This document shows, piece after piece, positions 52,972 to 62,779 of a stretch of 64,000 nt of DNA (position 1 is its first letter; each line of letters begins with the position of its first letter). The notes under the pieces are model-generated. The model saw nothing but the letters and a program-made list of their open reading frames with translations, did not search any database and was not told the DNA's origin. Source of the stretch: Streptomyces sp. NBC_00461 (GTDB lineage Bacteria; Actinomycetota; Actinomycetes; Streptomycetales; Streptomycetaceae); contig NZ_CP107902.1 in NCBI RefSeq assembly GCF_036013935.1, positions 8,589,001 to 8,653,000 on the forward strand. Direction: 5' to 3'. A program made the translations under genes and the position numbers.

Positions 52972-54417
52972 TCACCCCTCCACGTCCGCCGGGCGGGGCC
53001 GGCGCGGGATGCCGAGGGCGCACAGCGCGCCGCCGAACACCACCGCCACGCCGACCCACACCGCGTGGTGCAGCCCGTCGATGAACTCCTGCGGGCTCTG
53101 CGTGCTGCCGTACGTCACGAACACCGTGCTCAGCACCGCGATGCCGAGCGCGCCGCCGATCTCCCGCACCGTCGTGTTGGCGCCGGACGCCTTGCCCGCG
53201 TGTTCCTGGGCGACCGAACCGAGCACGACGGCCGCCGTCGGCGCGAACACGAAGCCCATGCCGATACCGGCGACGACCATGGGGCCGACGAGGGAGGAGT
53301 ACGCCGTGTCGGTGTCGGCGACCAGGTTGATCCAGCCGAGGCCGACACCCTGAAGGAACAGCCCCAGCGCCATGAGCCGGCCGCCGCCGACCTTGTCCGT
53401 CAGCAGCCCGGCGACCGGGGCGACGAACATCGGCATCAGGGTCCAGGCGAGGGTGCGGACACCCGCCTCCAGCGGGGTGCGCGAGGGCACGATCTGGAGG
53501 TACTGGGCGAGCAGGAACAAGGAGCCGAAGACGCCGAAGTACATGGTCGCGGAGACGATGTTGGTGAGCGTGAAGGCGCGTACCTTGTAGAAGGAGAGGG
53601 GCAGCATCGGCTGCGGGGTGCGGGCCTCCCAGACGACGAAGGCCGCCAGCAGTACGGCACCGGCCGCGAACGCCCCCAGCACCTTCGCCGAGGTCCAGCC
53701 GTCGGTCTCGCCGTGCACGATGGCCCACACCACGGCGCACAGGCCGGCCGCGGCCAGCAGCATGCCCGCCAGGTCCAGGCGCACGGCGGGCAGGGAGCTC
53801 TCGCGCAGGGCGAAGAGGACCAGCGGGATGGCGATCACGCAGACCGGCACGTTGATCCAGAAGATCCACCGCCAGTCCAGGCCGTCGACCACCGCGCCGC
53901 CCACCACCGGGCCCATCGCCACGGCGAGCCCGCTGACCCCGGACCACACGCCGAGTGCCATGCCGCGCAGCCGCTCCGGCACCGCGTGGGAGAGCAGGGT
54001 CAGCGACAGCGGCATGACGGCCGCCGCGCCGAAGCCCTGGATCGTGCGGAAGGTGATCAGCTGCGTGCTGGTGTCGGCCAGGCCGCAGCCGATGGAGGCC
54101 AGCGTGAAAACGGCGATGCCGAGCACGAAGACGCGGCGGCGGCCGAACCGGTCACCGAGGGCCGCGCCGGTCATCAGCAGACAGGCGAAGCTGAGGACAT
54201 AGGCGTTGACGAACCACTGCAACTGCTGGGTGGACGCCTTCAGGTCGACGGCGAGGGTGTGCAGGGCGGTCGACACGACGAGGTTGTCGAGCGCGACCAT
54301 GAACATGGGCACGCTGCACGCCACGATCGCCAGCCAGAGCGGGATGCGGCGGGCGGCGGGTGCCGCCGGTGTGTCGACCGGGTCGGCGACGGCCGGGTTC
54401 TGTTCGGACAGGGTCAT
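52972..54417 (-). CDS. DHA2 family (EmrB/QacA) MFS drug exporter
   Basis: A 481-aa protein with 14 predicted spans. Motif D1 MVALDNLVVSTALHTLAVDL, motif A GDRFGRRRV, and motif C GPVVGGAVVDGLDWRWIFWI are present. Expected to expel drugs or toxic metabolites by proton antiport. In an operon with an upstream DUF3291 gene and a downstream TetR gene. Confidence 0.92.
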   Translation of the reverse strand: MTLSEQNPAVADPVDTPAAPAARRIPLWLAIVACSVPMFMVALDNLVVSTALHTLAVDLKASTQQLQWFVNAYVLSFACLLMTGAALGDRFGRRRVFVLGIAVFTLASIGCGLADTSTQLITFRTIQGFGAAAVMPLSLTLLSHAVPERLRGMALGVWSGVSGLAVAMGPVVGGAVVDGLDWRWIFWINVPVCVIAIPLVLFALRESSLPAVRLDLAGMLLAAAGLCAVVWAIVHGETDGWTSAKVLGAFAAGAVLLAAFVVWEARTPQPMLPLSFYKVRAFTLTNIVSATMYFGVFGSLFLLAQYLQIVPSRTPLEAGVRTLAWTLMPMFVAPVAGLLTDKVGGGRLMALGLFLQGVGLGWINLVADTDTAYSSLVGPMVVAGIGMGFVFAPTAAVVLGSVAQEHAGKASGANTTVREIGGALGIAVLSTVFVTYGSTQSPQEFIDGLHHAVWVGVAVVFGGALCALGIPRRPRPADVEG

Positions 54418-54450
54418 GGTGGGATCTCTCCTGGGAGCCGGTGGGGGGGA

Positions 54451-54852
54451 TCAGGCGTCGGTGGGCTGCTGCTCGGCGAGCCGGCGCCGGGCGTCCGTCC
54501 AGTCGATGGGCAGGTCGGCCGCCTTGACCTGCCAGAAGGTGAAGACCGAGTCCTTCATCGTGGAGCGCAGCCCGGTCATGATCGAGCGGTGCGGCTCGGT
54601 CTTCGCGTACGTGTACAGCGCCTCCTTGTCCTGCCAGGCCGACAGGGTCCAGAAGGTGCGCTTGAACGGCTCCGCGATCAGTGAGGCGCCGTACGCGCCG
54701 GGCGCATTGGAGACCTGCCTCCACGCGGCCAGGGACTTGAGGAAGAAACGCGGCACGTCCTTGAGAGAGCGCACCTCCAGACGGGAGGCCATGACGAACG
54801 CCTGGGCGTCCGGTGCGGGGGTGGAGACGGTGGTCCAGGGCAGAGTGGGCAT
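54451..54852 (-). CDS. DUF3291 / monooxygenase-like small protein
   Basis: A 133-aa dimeric alpha/beta-barrel type protein with FVMASRLEVRSLKDVPRFFL and FWTLSAWQDKEALYTYAKTE, matching DUF3291, related to antibiotic-biosynthesis monooxygenases. Function is not known. First gene of the leftward exporter operon, divergent from the MerR gene. Confidence 0.75.
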   Translation of the reverse strand: MPTLPWTTVSTPAPDAQAFVMASRLEVRSLKDVPRFFLKSLAAWRQVSNAPGAYGASLIAEPFKRTFWTLSAWQDKEALYTYAKTEPHRSIMTGLRSTMKDSVFTFWQVKAADLPIDWTDARRRLAEQQPTDA

Positions 54853-54887
54853 GGCTGCGGCCTTCTCCGGCTGCTCGGAGGGATAGA

Positions 54888-54932
54888 ATTAGATACCTCT
54901 ACTATCCAGACTAGACAGTGAAGGTATCCAAT
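54888..54932. promoter_or_regulatory. Inverted repeat in the DUF3291/MerR divergent promoter
   Basis: ATTAGATACCT (54888-54898) and AGGTATCCAAT (54922-54932) form an inverted repeat with one mismatch and a 23-bp gap, in an AT-rich block between divergent genes. Likely an operator for the MerR protein. Confidence 0.6.
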
Positions 54933-54954
54933 TTCCAGAGCGGAGTCGATTCCG

Positions 54955-55575
54955 ATGCGCATGTCCGAACTGAGCCGCCGTAGCGGCGCCTCGGTCACGA
55001 CGATCAAGTACTACATTCGCGAGGGCCTGCTCCCGCCCGGACGGCAGACCGCCGCGACCCAGGCCGAGTACGACGATCAGCACCTGCGCCGGCTGCGCCT
55101 GATCCGCGCCCTCGTCGGCGTGCGGGGCCTGCCGGTGAGCACCGCCCGGGACGTGCTGAACGCCCTGGCCGAGCACACCGACGACACCCACCGCGTCCTG
55201 GGTCTCGCCCTCGGCGCGATCCGGCTGGCCGAGGAGCCCGCGGAAGGCTCGCCGGAAACGGTCGAAGTCGACGAACTGGTCAAGGAGTTGAACTGGAACG
55301 TGCACCGGGCGGCACCGGCCAGGGCCGACCTCGCCGAGACCCTGACCTCGCTGCGCACCCTCGGCGCCCCACTGGACCTGCGCACCCTGCTGCCCTACGC
55401 CCGCCTGGCCGAACAGACGGCCGCTCTCGACCTCGACCAGCTCGACGGCATTCAGGACCCGTTGGAACTGGCGGAACGGGCGCTGCTGCTGACCGTCCTC
55501 CTGGAGCCCGCGCTGCTGGCACTGCGGCGCATGGCCCAGGAGAACGAGTCGGCGCGACGGCACGGTGAGCACTGA
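54955..55575 (+). CDS. MerR family regulator
   Basis: A 206-aa MerR protein. The N-terminal HTH is MSELSRRSGASVTTIKYYIR, then the wing EGLLPPGRQ and QHLRRLRLIRALVGVRGLPV. The C-terminal half is a long helical effector domain without cysteine metal ligands, so it probably senses an organic compound. Divergent from the exporter operon, which it may control. Confidence 0.9.
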   Translation: MRMSELSRRSGASVTTIKYYIREGLLPPGRQTAATQAEYDDQHLRRLRLIRALVGVRGLPVSTARDVLNALAEHTDDTHRVLGLALGAIRLAEEPAEGSPETVEVDELVKELNWNVHRAAPARADLAETLTSLRTLGAPLDLRTLLPYARLAEQTAALDLDQLDGIQDPLELAERALLLTVLLEPALLALRRMAQENESARRHGEH

Positions 55576-55598
55576 ACCGCCCCTGGAATCCGTCCGGT

Positions 55599-56900
55599 TC
55601 AGCCCAGTTCGCGCAGCAGCTGGGCCGCCGCCTCCGCGCCCGCCGCGAACGCGGCCTCGTGCGAGCCGATCTGGTCCGGGCCCAGCTGCTTGGAGTGGAA
55701 GTAGGACCCGCACAGCTTCACCCGGGTGCCCTCGTTGGCGTCGTAGATCACCGACTGCCGCTCGCGCAGAGCCATGTCGATGACCGGGTGGGTGTAGTCG
55801 AACTCGGCGAGGACCGAGGCGGCGTCCACCGGGCCGGGCGGGTCGAGGGTGACGAAGTAGTCCCGCTCGGCCGTGAAGTCCTGCAGCTGGTTGAGGTAGT
55901 AGGTGACGAAGCAACGGGTCTCGCCGTCCACCTGGCGTTTGCCGTAGTTCCAGGACATCCAGCTGTCCCGGTCCGTGGGCATCAGGGACGGGTCGGTGTG
56001 CAGGACGACCCGGGAACTGCTGTACCGCACCCCTTCCACCGCCGCCCGCTGGGCGTCGGTGGGCTTGTGCAGCAGGGCGAGGGCCTCATCGGCGTGCGTG
56101 GCGAGCACCGCGTAGTCGAACCGCTCCGTACCGGACGCCGTGGTCACGGCGACGTGATCCTGCTCCTGCCGCACGGCGACCGCCGGAGCGGAGACGCGCA
56201 GGTCGGGGCCGGTCGCCGCGAGGGCCTTGCGGACGTAGGAGATCGAACCGCCGCCCACCGTCCGCCAGTCGACCCGCTGCCCGCCGAGACCGCCCTCGTC
56301 ATGGCCGACGAAGAATGCGATCACCGTCGCCGCCGGCATCTCCCAGATCAGCTCGGCGGGCACCGACCAGACCGCCGAGCACAGCATGATCAGGAACGAG
56401 TGGCGGAACTCCTGGCTGTAGCCGCCCTGGTCGAGGTAGGCGCCCAGCGACATGTTCGCCCGGCCGCGCACGAAGTCCCGGCGGCTCTCCTGGTGGAAGC
56501 GGCGCGCCTCCCGCCAGACCGTCGGGAAGGTCGGGTGGTCGGCGGCGTAGCGCTCCTCGATGGCGGACTCGTCCCACTCGAGTTCCTCGGTGCCGAACTC
56601 CAGGCCGCTGTCGAGGTCGAAGAACGTGAAGCCGCCCGGGTGGGCAACGGTCTCGACACCCAACTCGTCGAAGAAGGCGGTCAGTTGCGGGTAGTAGCGG
56701 CGATTGCAGACGATGAACGCCGTGTCCAGGCCGATGGTCCGGCCGTTTTCCTCGACCTCCACCGTGTTGGCGTGGCCGCCGGGCCGGTGCTCGCGCTCGA
56801 AGATCGTGATGCGGGCGCGGTCGCGCAGGTGGTAGGCGGCGGACAGGCCGGCGGGGCCGGCCCCGATCACGGCGACGTTCAGCGGGGTGTGCTCGGGCAT
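55599..56900 (-). CDS. FAD-dependent amine-oxidase-like protein (COG2907)
   Basis: A 433-aa flavoprotein. The N-terminal Rossmann fold is VAVIGAGPAGLSAAYHL, followed by REHRPGGHANTVEVEENG and TAFIVCNRRYYPQLTAFF, hallmarks of COG2907 (predicted NAD/FAD-binding proteins near fatty-acid cyclopropane and desaturase genes). The C-terminus has CGSYFHSKQLGPDQIGSHEAAF. Last gene of the PUFA-like operon, overlapping the phosphopantetheinyl transferase by 22 nt. Likely an oxidase or desaturase acting on the acyl product. Confidence 0.85.
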   Translation of the reverse strand: MPEHTPLNVAVIGAGPAGLSAAYHLRDRARITIFEREHRPGGHANTVEVEENGRTIGLDTAFIVCNRRYYPQLTAFFDELGVETVAHPGGFTFFDLDSGLEFGTEELEWDESAIEERYAADHPTFPTVWREARRFHQESRRDFVRGRANMSLGAYLDQGGYSQEFRHSFLIMLCSAVWSVPAELIWEMPAATVIAFFVGHDEGGLGGQRVDWRTVGGGSISYVRKALAATGPDLRVSAPAVAVRQEQDHVAVTTASGTERFDYAVLATHADEALALLHKPTDAQRAAVEGVRYSSSRVVLHTDPSLMPTDRDSWMSWNYGKRQVDGETRCFVTYYLNQLQDFTAERDYFVTLDPPGPVDAASVLAEFDYTHPVIDMALRERQSVIYDANEGTRVKLCGSYFHSKQLGPDQIGSHEAAFAAGAEAAAQLLRELG

Positions 56901-57643
56901 GGCAGGTCTTCCTTCCGGGGGAGATGCGGCATGGGGGGCGTGGTCTGCCGGCCCCAGGCGGGGGAGCGGTGGCGAAGGGTGCCGCCGCCCTCGGTCGCCA
57001 CGGCGATGAGGTGGTTCGGGTAAGGGCGCAGCAGCTGGAGCTGCCATCCCGCGGCGGTGGCCGGCCGGCGGTGGTCGGTGACGGAGAACCGTCCGGCACC
57101 GGTCCGCCGGAAGTGCACGCCTGCCGGGCCGTCGGCCAGTCCGACACCGAGGCCCTTGAGATAGGCCTCGGTGAGCACCCATCGGTTGGTCGGGTCGAGG
57201 TCCGAGACGGCGGACCGGTAGGGGCCGGACCGGTCGGCGGTGTCGAAGTAGGCGCTCACGAAGCGCGTCTTGTCGGGGTCGAAGGGGACGCGCTCGACGT
57301 CCACCCCACAGGCCCGGCCCTGCGTGACCACGCACACGATCAGGCCATCGGTGTGCGACAGGTTGAACCGCAGTCCGTGATCCGGGCGGGGCTCGGGCCG
57401 GCCGGTGCGGGTGAGGGCGAACTGCCAGGTGTCCGGCGGCAGTTCGGCGCGGATGCTGAGGGCGAGTCGGCTCAGCAGGCGCCCGCCGAGGAAGCGCCGC
57501 CGGGAGGCCGGGCGGCGCAGCCGGTCGTGCCGCTCCCGCTCCGTGGAACTCAGCAGCGCGGTCCCGCCCATACGGGAGGCCAGCTCCGCCACCCCCTGCT
57601 CGGGCAGTGTCCACACGTCGATCGCCCGCGTGTCCTCGCTCAC
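56879..57643 (-). CDS. Sfp-type 4'-phosphopantetheinyl transferase
   Basis: A 254-aa PPTase of the Sfp group. The P2 magnesium motif is GVDVERVP and P3 is RWVLTEAYLKGLGVGL; the common WxxKEAxxK has Thr where Lys is usual (LTEAYLK). It would activate the carrier domains of the adjacent synthase. GTG 57643 overlaps the acyl-CoA dehydrogenase stop (GTGA); the frame extends to 57658. The position fits PUFA clusters, which carry their own PPTase. Confidence 0.88.
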   Translation of the reverse strand: MSEDTRAIDVWTLPEQGVAELASRMGGTALLSSTERERHDRLRRPASRRRFLGGRLLSRLALSIRAELPPDTWQFALTRTGRPEPRPDHGLRFNLSHTDGLIVCVVTQGRACGVDVERVPFDPDKTRFVSAYFDTADRSGPYRSAVSDLDPTNRWVLTEAYLKGLGVGLADGPAGVHFRRTGAGRFSVTDHRRPATAAGWQLQLLRPYPNHLIAVATEGGGTLRHRSPAWGRQTTPPMPHLPRKEDLPCPSTPR

Positions 57644-59445
57644 CGGGCTTCCGCGCACCGGGCCCCCTCGGCGGGGGCGGTGCGCTCCGCCAGGGTGATC
57701 GGCCAGTGCGACAGCAGCCGGTTCTCGCCATGCAGCCGCGTGAGTACGGTCAGGACCTCGTCGGCGGCGGTCGGGTCGCGGTAGGGCTCGTACGGGTGGA
57801 ACTGCCGGTTCAGCCGCTCCAGTTGGAGCAGCAGCAGGGCGGCACTAGGCAGCGGGACGACCATCGACTCCTGCGAGTGGACATAGGTGTGCACGCACGC
57901 GGCGGCCGCGTGCACCAGGCAGTACTCCTGCGCCAGGTCGAACAGCTCGGCCGAGGTGGCGTACCCGCGGCCCAGCTCCGCCCGCAGCCGCTGCGCCTGC
58001 TCCTCCAACGGGCCGAGCCTGCCGAGGAGCCCGCCGGCCACGTCGGCGGCGAGCAGCAGCCGGTCGCGGTCCTTGTCGGCCGCCCGGTCGGCGAGCACCC
58101 GCAGCCGTACCAGAGCGTCGGGTGCGGCCAGGATCGCGTCGTCGAGGCCGCGGCTGGACAGCTCCTGCAAGTGCGGCCGGTAGAGGGGAAGTTCGGCGTC
58201 CATGGCGTAGAGCACGGCGGTGCGCTCCGCGGCCTCGCGGCGCAGCTCCGGGCTCGCCGCACGCGCCCTCTCCAGGAGGGAGGCCAGCTGGTGGCCGATA
58301 TTGCGCAGATTGACGACGGTGTTGCCGTCGGCGACGTTCGTGACCATCAGGTCCCGCAGCATCTTCTGGTGCATGCCGAAACGGGGATGCGTGCGCAGGA
58401 ACGTCCGCGCACCGAGCACCACGCTCAGCCGGGAGTGCGTCTGCTCCAGCAGCGTCGGCACCACGTACTTGGCCACCGACGACCACACGCTCACCTGCGC
58501 CGGCGAGGCCTGCACGCTGCGCACCGCGCCCAGGCACACCGCGTCCGCCACCATCAGGTCGGCGAAGCACTCGGCGAGTTGGCGCCCGGTGTACGGGGAC
58601 TCGATCACCGGGGTGTTGAACAGCACCCGGTCCTGCGCGAACTCCAGCGCGGTGCGCAGCGAGGTGTCCACGCCCGACAGGGCGAGGCTGAGGATCACCA
58701 CCCGCGCCGTCTGACTGGTCTTCAGGGCGATCTCCAGTCCCTGCCCCTCGGCCCCGATGCGGTCGGACTCGGGCACGAACACCCCGTCCATCCGCAGGCC
58801 GCTGAGATCCAGGGCCCGCACGCCGTGCAGCTTGAGCAGCGGCGTCTCGCGCAGCGTCTCGGCCTCGGCCCGCCACTTGTCGACGACGAGGATCGAATAG
58901 TCCCCGGCGCCCCCGCGCGGCCCGGTGCGGGCGAAGACGACCATGCGGTCGGCGAACGTGGCGTTGCCGATCGGCCACTTCTCACCGGTCACCCGGTAGC
59001 CGCCCGGCACCTTCTCCGCGACCACCTCGTTGCTCAGCAGATCGCTGCCGTGCGCGGCCTCGGACAGCCCCCACGCGATGCTGACGCCCCCGTGCACGTC
59101 GTCGATCTGCCGGCGCTTCTGCTCGTCGGTGCCCGCGATCCACACCGGCGTGAACGCGGCGTTGGTCAGACCCAGCGCGATCGCGGTCGCCCCGTCCCGG
59201 CGTGCGACCAGCCGCATCAGCGTGAACCCGGTCTCCGGGTTGCCGGCCTTGCCGCCCTGCTCGGCGGGCAGCCCGTAGTCGAGGAAGCCCCAGCGGTGCA
59301 GCATGCTGACGAAGGCGTACGGGAAGCTGTCGCGCTCGTCGTGGTCCAGTACGGCGGGGAACGACATCCGGCTCGCCGGGTCGCGCGGATCGCCGAGGTA
59401 CTGTTCGAGCCGCTCGGCGAGTTCGGTCAACTCGGCCTGGGACAT
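57640..59445 (-). CDS. Acyl-CoA dehydrogenase-like protein, copy 1
   Basis: A 601-aa acyl-CoA dehydrogenase family flavoprotein, longer than the usual 380-400. The FAD region GLSEAAHGSDLLSNEVVAE and GEKWPIGNA are clear; a C-terminal extension of about 200 residues includes LVHAAAACVHTYVHSQ, shared with copy 2. It is a likely dehydrogenation step on a carrier- or CoA-bound chain. TGATG overlap with copy 2. Dual acyl-CoA dehydrogenases beside PfaD suggest extra double bonds in the product. Confidence 0.9.
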   Translation of the reverse strand: MSQAELTELAERLEQYLGDPRDPASRMSFPAVLDHDERDSFPYAFVSMLHRWGFLDYGLPAEQGGKAGNPETGFTLMRLVARRDGATAIALGLTNAAFTPVWIAGTDEQKRRQIDDVHGGVSIAWGLSEAAHGSDLLSNEVVAEKVPGGYRVTGEKWPIGNATFADRMVVFARTGPRGGAGDYSILVVDKWRAEAETLRETPLLKLHGVRALDLSGLRMDGVFVPESDRIGAEGQGLEIALKTSQTARVVILSLALSGVDTSLRTALEFAQDRVLFNTPVIESPYTGRQLAECFADLMVADAVCLGAVRSVQASPAQVSVWSSVAKYVVPTLLEQTHSRLSVVLGARTFLRTHPRFGMHQKMLRDLMVTNVADGNTVVNLRNIGHQLASLLERARAASPELRREAAERTAVLYAMDAELPLYRPHLQELSSRGLDDAILAAPDALVRLRVLADRAADKDRDRLLLAADVAGGLLGRLGPLEEQAQRLRAELGRGYATSAELFDLAQEYCLVHAAAACVHTYVHSQESMVVPLPSAALLLLQLERLNRQFHPYEPYRDPTAADEVLTVLTRLHGENRLLSHWPITLAERTAPAEGARCAEAR

Positions 59446-61133
59446 CAGGAGTTCTCCATCCGGTGCGAGGCGGGAGCGAGAGGGACGGGCAGGGCGGTCA
59501 GCAGCCGGTTGTCGCCGGTGAGCGCCAGGGTGGTGTCCAGGGCGGGCAGCAGGTCGGCGCCCGCGCGGCGGGGATCGACGCCGTCGGCGCGGGCCAGCAG
59601 GAAGGCGAGGGCCGCGCGCAGCCAGCCCGGGTCGCCCGGCTCACCGCCGTACAGCGAACGGCCGCGGTTGGCCCACCACAGGTGCACACACGCTGCGGCC
59701 GCGTGCAGCCACGCGTAGCGCTCGGCCAGGTCGACCAGGGCGGTGGGGCAGGCGCCGGGCCGCCGTACCGCGGCGGCCTCGCGCTCCAACATGGCCAGCG
59801 CGTCGCCGAGTTGCCAGACAAGGGCCGCGGTGCGGTCCTCCAGGAAGTCCGAGACGTCGGGCAGTTGGCCCGTCACGGGATCCGCGCCACGGACGACCAG
59901 GTCCAGCCGGGCCGGCTCGTAGGGCGGCAACTCGGCGTCAAGGTCGAAGATCTGACGCAGGGCGTCCTGATCCGCCGCGTCCGCCCGCCTGGCGAGCGAG
60001 GGGATCTGCGCCGCGTACGCGCGCAGGTTGGCCAGCGGGCTGGCGTCGATCACCCGGACCACGGTCACATCACGCTGGAGCTTCTGGAACAGCCCGGCGC
60101 CCGGCGCCTGTTCGCGCAGCACCGAGCGGGTGGCGAGGACGCCGGCGCAGCGCCGCACCAGTTCGTCCGTGGACTCCGCCACCACATGCTTGGCGGTGAG
60201 CGCCCAGACGCTGAACGACCCCGGGGCGACATGGATGCCCCGGGCGGCGGCCAGCGCCACCGCGTCCGCGGCCAGCAGTGCCGCGGAGGCGATCGCCAGG
60301 TCCCGGCGTGCGTGCGGTGATTCGGCCAGCGGCCGACCGGCGACCCGCCGCTCGGCGGCGAAACCGAGCGTCAGTCGCAGGGCGGTGTCCGCGCAGCCGA
60401 GGCTGCCGGCCATGCTCATCAGGCGTACGGCCTGCTGGGCGAGGACGGCCACTTCGAGCCCCTCACCCTTCTTGCCGACCAGCGCGTCGTCGGGAACCCG
60501 CAGCCCGGTGAAGCGCAACCGCGCGGTGTCCACGCCCCGCATGCCCCCGGTGCGGGCGCCGGGTTCACGGACCAGCCCCTCACTCTCCGGGTCCAGCAGG
60601 AACGCCGAGAACGCCCCCGGGCCGCGCTTGCCGGTGCGGGCGAGCACATAGACGGCCTCGCAGCGCAGGCCGTTGCCGACCATCCACTTCTCGCCGTACA
60701 GCCGGCCGTCCTCGTCGAGCCGCACCTCGCCCGACAGCAGATCGCTGCCGTGGTCGGCCTCGGTCAGCGCGAACGCCACTGAGCCGCCGCGGGTCAGGAT
60801 GCCCGCCACCCGCCGCCGCTGCTCCTCGCTGCCGTGCAACTGGAGGCAGGTGGCGGCGATGATGCTGAACATGGTCCCGGGCATGACGTTGACGTCCCGG
60901 CGGGCCGCGGCGCGCACCAGGGTCATGCTGTCGGCGAAGGAGGCGAGGGTGCCGCCCCACTCCCTGGGCAGGTAGTTGAGGTGGAAGCCCGCCGAGACGA
61001 GCGTGCGGCACAGCTCGTCCGGGTGGGCGTCGGCCTCGTCGCGGGCGACGGCGGCCGCGAAGCCGTACGGATTGGCAGGGTCGTCGGGATTCCCGAGGAG
61101 CTCCTCGACGGCCTGTGGCGTCAACTCGTTCAT
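59445..61133 (-). CDS. Acyl-CoA dehydrogenase-like protein, copy 2
   Basis: A 562-aa paralogue of copy 1 with ALTEADHGSDLLSGEVRLDE, GEKWMVGNGLRCEA and the shared C-terminal WLHAAAACVHLWWANR. The frame runs far upstream to 63329 through pfaD-type sequence in another phase; ATG 61133, overlapping the PfaD stop (ATGA), is the start. The two paralogues may form a heteromer, as in some steroid and polyketide acyl-CoA dehydrogenases. Confidence 0.88.
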   Translation of the reverse strand: MNELTPQAVEELLGNPDDPANPYGFAAAVARDEADAHPDELCRTLVSAGFHLNYLPREWGGTLASFADSMTLVRAAARRDVNVMPGTMFSIIAATCLQLHGSEEQRRRVAGILTRGGSVAFALTEADHGSDLLSGEVRLDEDGRLYGEKWMVGNGLRCEAVYVLARTGKRGPGAFSAFLLDPESEGLVREPGARTGGMRGVDTARLRFTGLRVPDDALVGKKGEGLEVAVLAQQAVRLMSMAGSLGCADTALRLTLGFAAERRVAGRPLAESPHARRDLAIASAALLAADAVALAAARGIHVAPGSFSVWALTAKHVVAESTDELVRRCAGVLATRSVLREQAPGAGLFQKLQRDVTVVRVIDASPLANLRAYAAQIPSLARRADAADQDALRQIFDLDAELPPYEPARLDLVVRGADPVTGQLPDVSDFLEDRTAALVWQLGDALAMLEREAAAVRRPGACPTALVDLAERYAWLHAAAACVHLWWANRGRSLYGGEPGDPGWLRAALAFLLARADGVDPRRAGADLLPALDTTLALTGDNRLLTALPVPLAPASHRMENS

Positions 61134-62749
61134 CGGGCGGCCTCGGTGAGGGCGGGCAACTCCAGGGGCACGGGCTGGTAGTCGGCCGCGGCGGACGGGA
61201 TGGTCACGCCCGCGGTGGCCAGCTGGGCGAGGCGGGTGTGGAAGGCGGCGCCGCGCATGAGGTGGTGCGCGACGTCGGCGACCGTGCGGTTCTCGGGGGA
61301 GCTGAGGTAGCTGCCGGCGACCCAGGCGTTGAAGCTGCCCATCGAAGGGCCGCACCAGATCTGGTAGTCGGCCGTGCGGTCGGCCTCGCCGGTCACCGCC
61401 CAGCGCGAGGCCATGCCCAGGTACCAGCGGAACACCAGCGCCATCCGGCGCTTGGGGTTGTCCGCGGCACGCGCGAGCTGGTCCGGGTCGCGGCGGCTGA
61501 AGTACGCCACGCACTCCTGCCAGATCGCCTCCAGCGGGCGGCGGAACAGCTGCGACTCCAGCCGCGCCCGCTCCTCCGCGGGCAACGCCTCCAGGCCGTC
61601 GTAGGCCTGGTAGAGGCGGTACAGCTGCTGGGCCCGCATCCCGAACATCGAGCCGCGGCGGAGCACTTGCAGCTCCACACCCATCTCGAACATGTCGGCC
61701 GCGGGCGCCATCACGCAGTCCGTGACCTCCGCCTGGGCGAGCAGCGCCCGGGCGGCCGGTGAGGTCCCCGACTCCAGGCAGGACTGGTTGACGGAACCGG
61801 TCACCACGTAGGCCGCGCCCATGGTGAAGGCGGCGGCGACGGCCGCCGGGGTGCCGAGGCCGCCCGCCGCACCGACCCGGATGGGGGTGGCGTAGCGGTG
61901 TTCGCGCTGGATGTGGTCGCGCACGCGCAGGATGACCGGGAAGAGGGCCGGCAGCGGACGGCGGTCGGTGTGGCCGCCCGAGTCGGCCTCCACGGTGATG
62001 TCGTCCGCGAGCGGCACATGGTGGGCGAGCTGCGCCTGCTCCGGGGTGACGAGTCCCTCCCGCAGCAGGGTGTCGACCAGTGCGGCCGGGGCGGGGCGCA
62101 TGAAGCGTTCGGCGGTCTCCGCCCGGGACACCTTGGCGATGACCCGGTGCTCGGCGACCACCCGGCCGGACGGGTCGCGCCGCAGCCCGGCCAGCCGGTA
62201 ACGGACCAGGTGCGCGGTTAGCCCGAGGTACGCGGAGGCCTCCACGCACCGCACACCGTGCCGCAGGAACAGCTCGACCGCCTCGCGCTCCAGCCGTTCC
62301 TCGCTCGGGCTGTGAATGAGGTTCACGGCGTAGGGCAGCCCGGGGATCTCGGTGGCGAACCGGCCCAGCACCTTCGCGATCGTCTCCGGCAGCAGGCCCG
62401 CCGCGCCGAAGGAGGCGAGGAAGCCCTGCCGGGCCAGTGCGATCACCAGGTCGGCGGAGGCGATCCCGCCGGCCATGGCGCCCGCCATGTACGACTGCCG
62501 TACGCCGTGCGCGGACCGGAACTCGGCCGAGCCGAGCCGCTGCGGCGGCAGGGCGGGTACGGCGGCCAGGACGGCGGGGCCGTTGCCGCCGGGGCCGGCC
62601 GTGCCGCCCGCGACAGCGCCGATCCCGCGCGCCGTCGAGACGATGAACCCGGGCTGCTCCACCTGGGCCAGGGCCTGGTGGATTCCGGCCGGGTCGACGC
62701 TCGGACATCCGTGTCCGGACCAGCGGAGAGGGTCCTGTGTCGTGCTCAT
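61130..62749 (-). CDS. PfaD-type trans-acting enoyl reductase
   Basis: A 539-aa FMN enzyme of the 2-nitropropane dioxygenase/PfaD family, the trans-acting enoyl reductase of PUFA and related iterative synthases. Features are AGAMAGGIASADLVIALARQ, FGAAGLLPETIAKVL, AAGGLGTPAAVAAAF and VVTGSVNQSCLESGTS. Length and the C-terminal helical part (FNAWVAGSYLSSPENRTVAD) match PfaD. Lies 30 bp after the dehydratase-containing synthase gene. Confidence 0.93.
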   Translation of the reverse strand: MSTTQDPLRWSGHGCPSVDPAGIHQALAQVEQPGFIVSTARGIGAVAGGTAGPGGNGPAVLAAVPALPPQRLGSAEFRSAHGVRQSYMAGAMAGGIASADLVIALARQGFLASFGAAGLLPETIAKVLGRFATEIPGLPYAVNLIHSPSEERLEREAVELFLRHGVRCVEASAYLGLTAHLVRYRLAGLRRDPSGRVVAEHRVIAKVSRAETAERFMRPAPAALVDTLLREGLVTPEQAQLAHHVPLADDITVEADSGGHTDRRPLPALFPVILRVRDHIQREHRYATPIRVGAAGGLGTPAAVAAAFTMGAAYVVTGSVNQSCLESGTSPAARALLAQAEVTDCVMAPAADMFEMGVELQVLRRGSMFGMRAQQLYRLYQAYDGLEALPAEERARLESQLFRRPLEAIWQECVAYFSRRDPDQLARAADNPKRRMALVFRWYLGMASRWAVTGEADRTADYQIWCGPSMGSFNAWVAGSYLSSPENRTVADVAHHLMRGAAFHTRLAQLATAGVTIPSAAADYQPVPLELPALTEAAR

Positions 62750-62779
62750 GGGTAGTCAAACTCCTCGGCTGGGGCGACG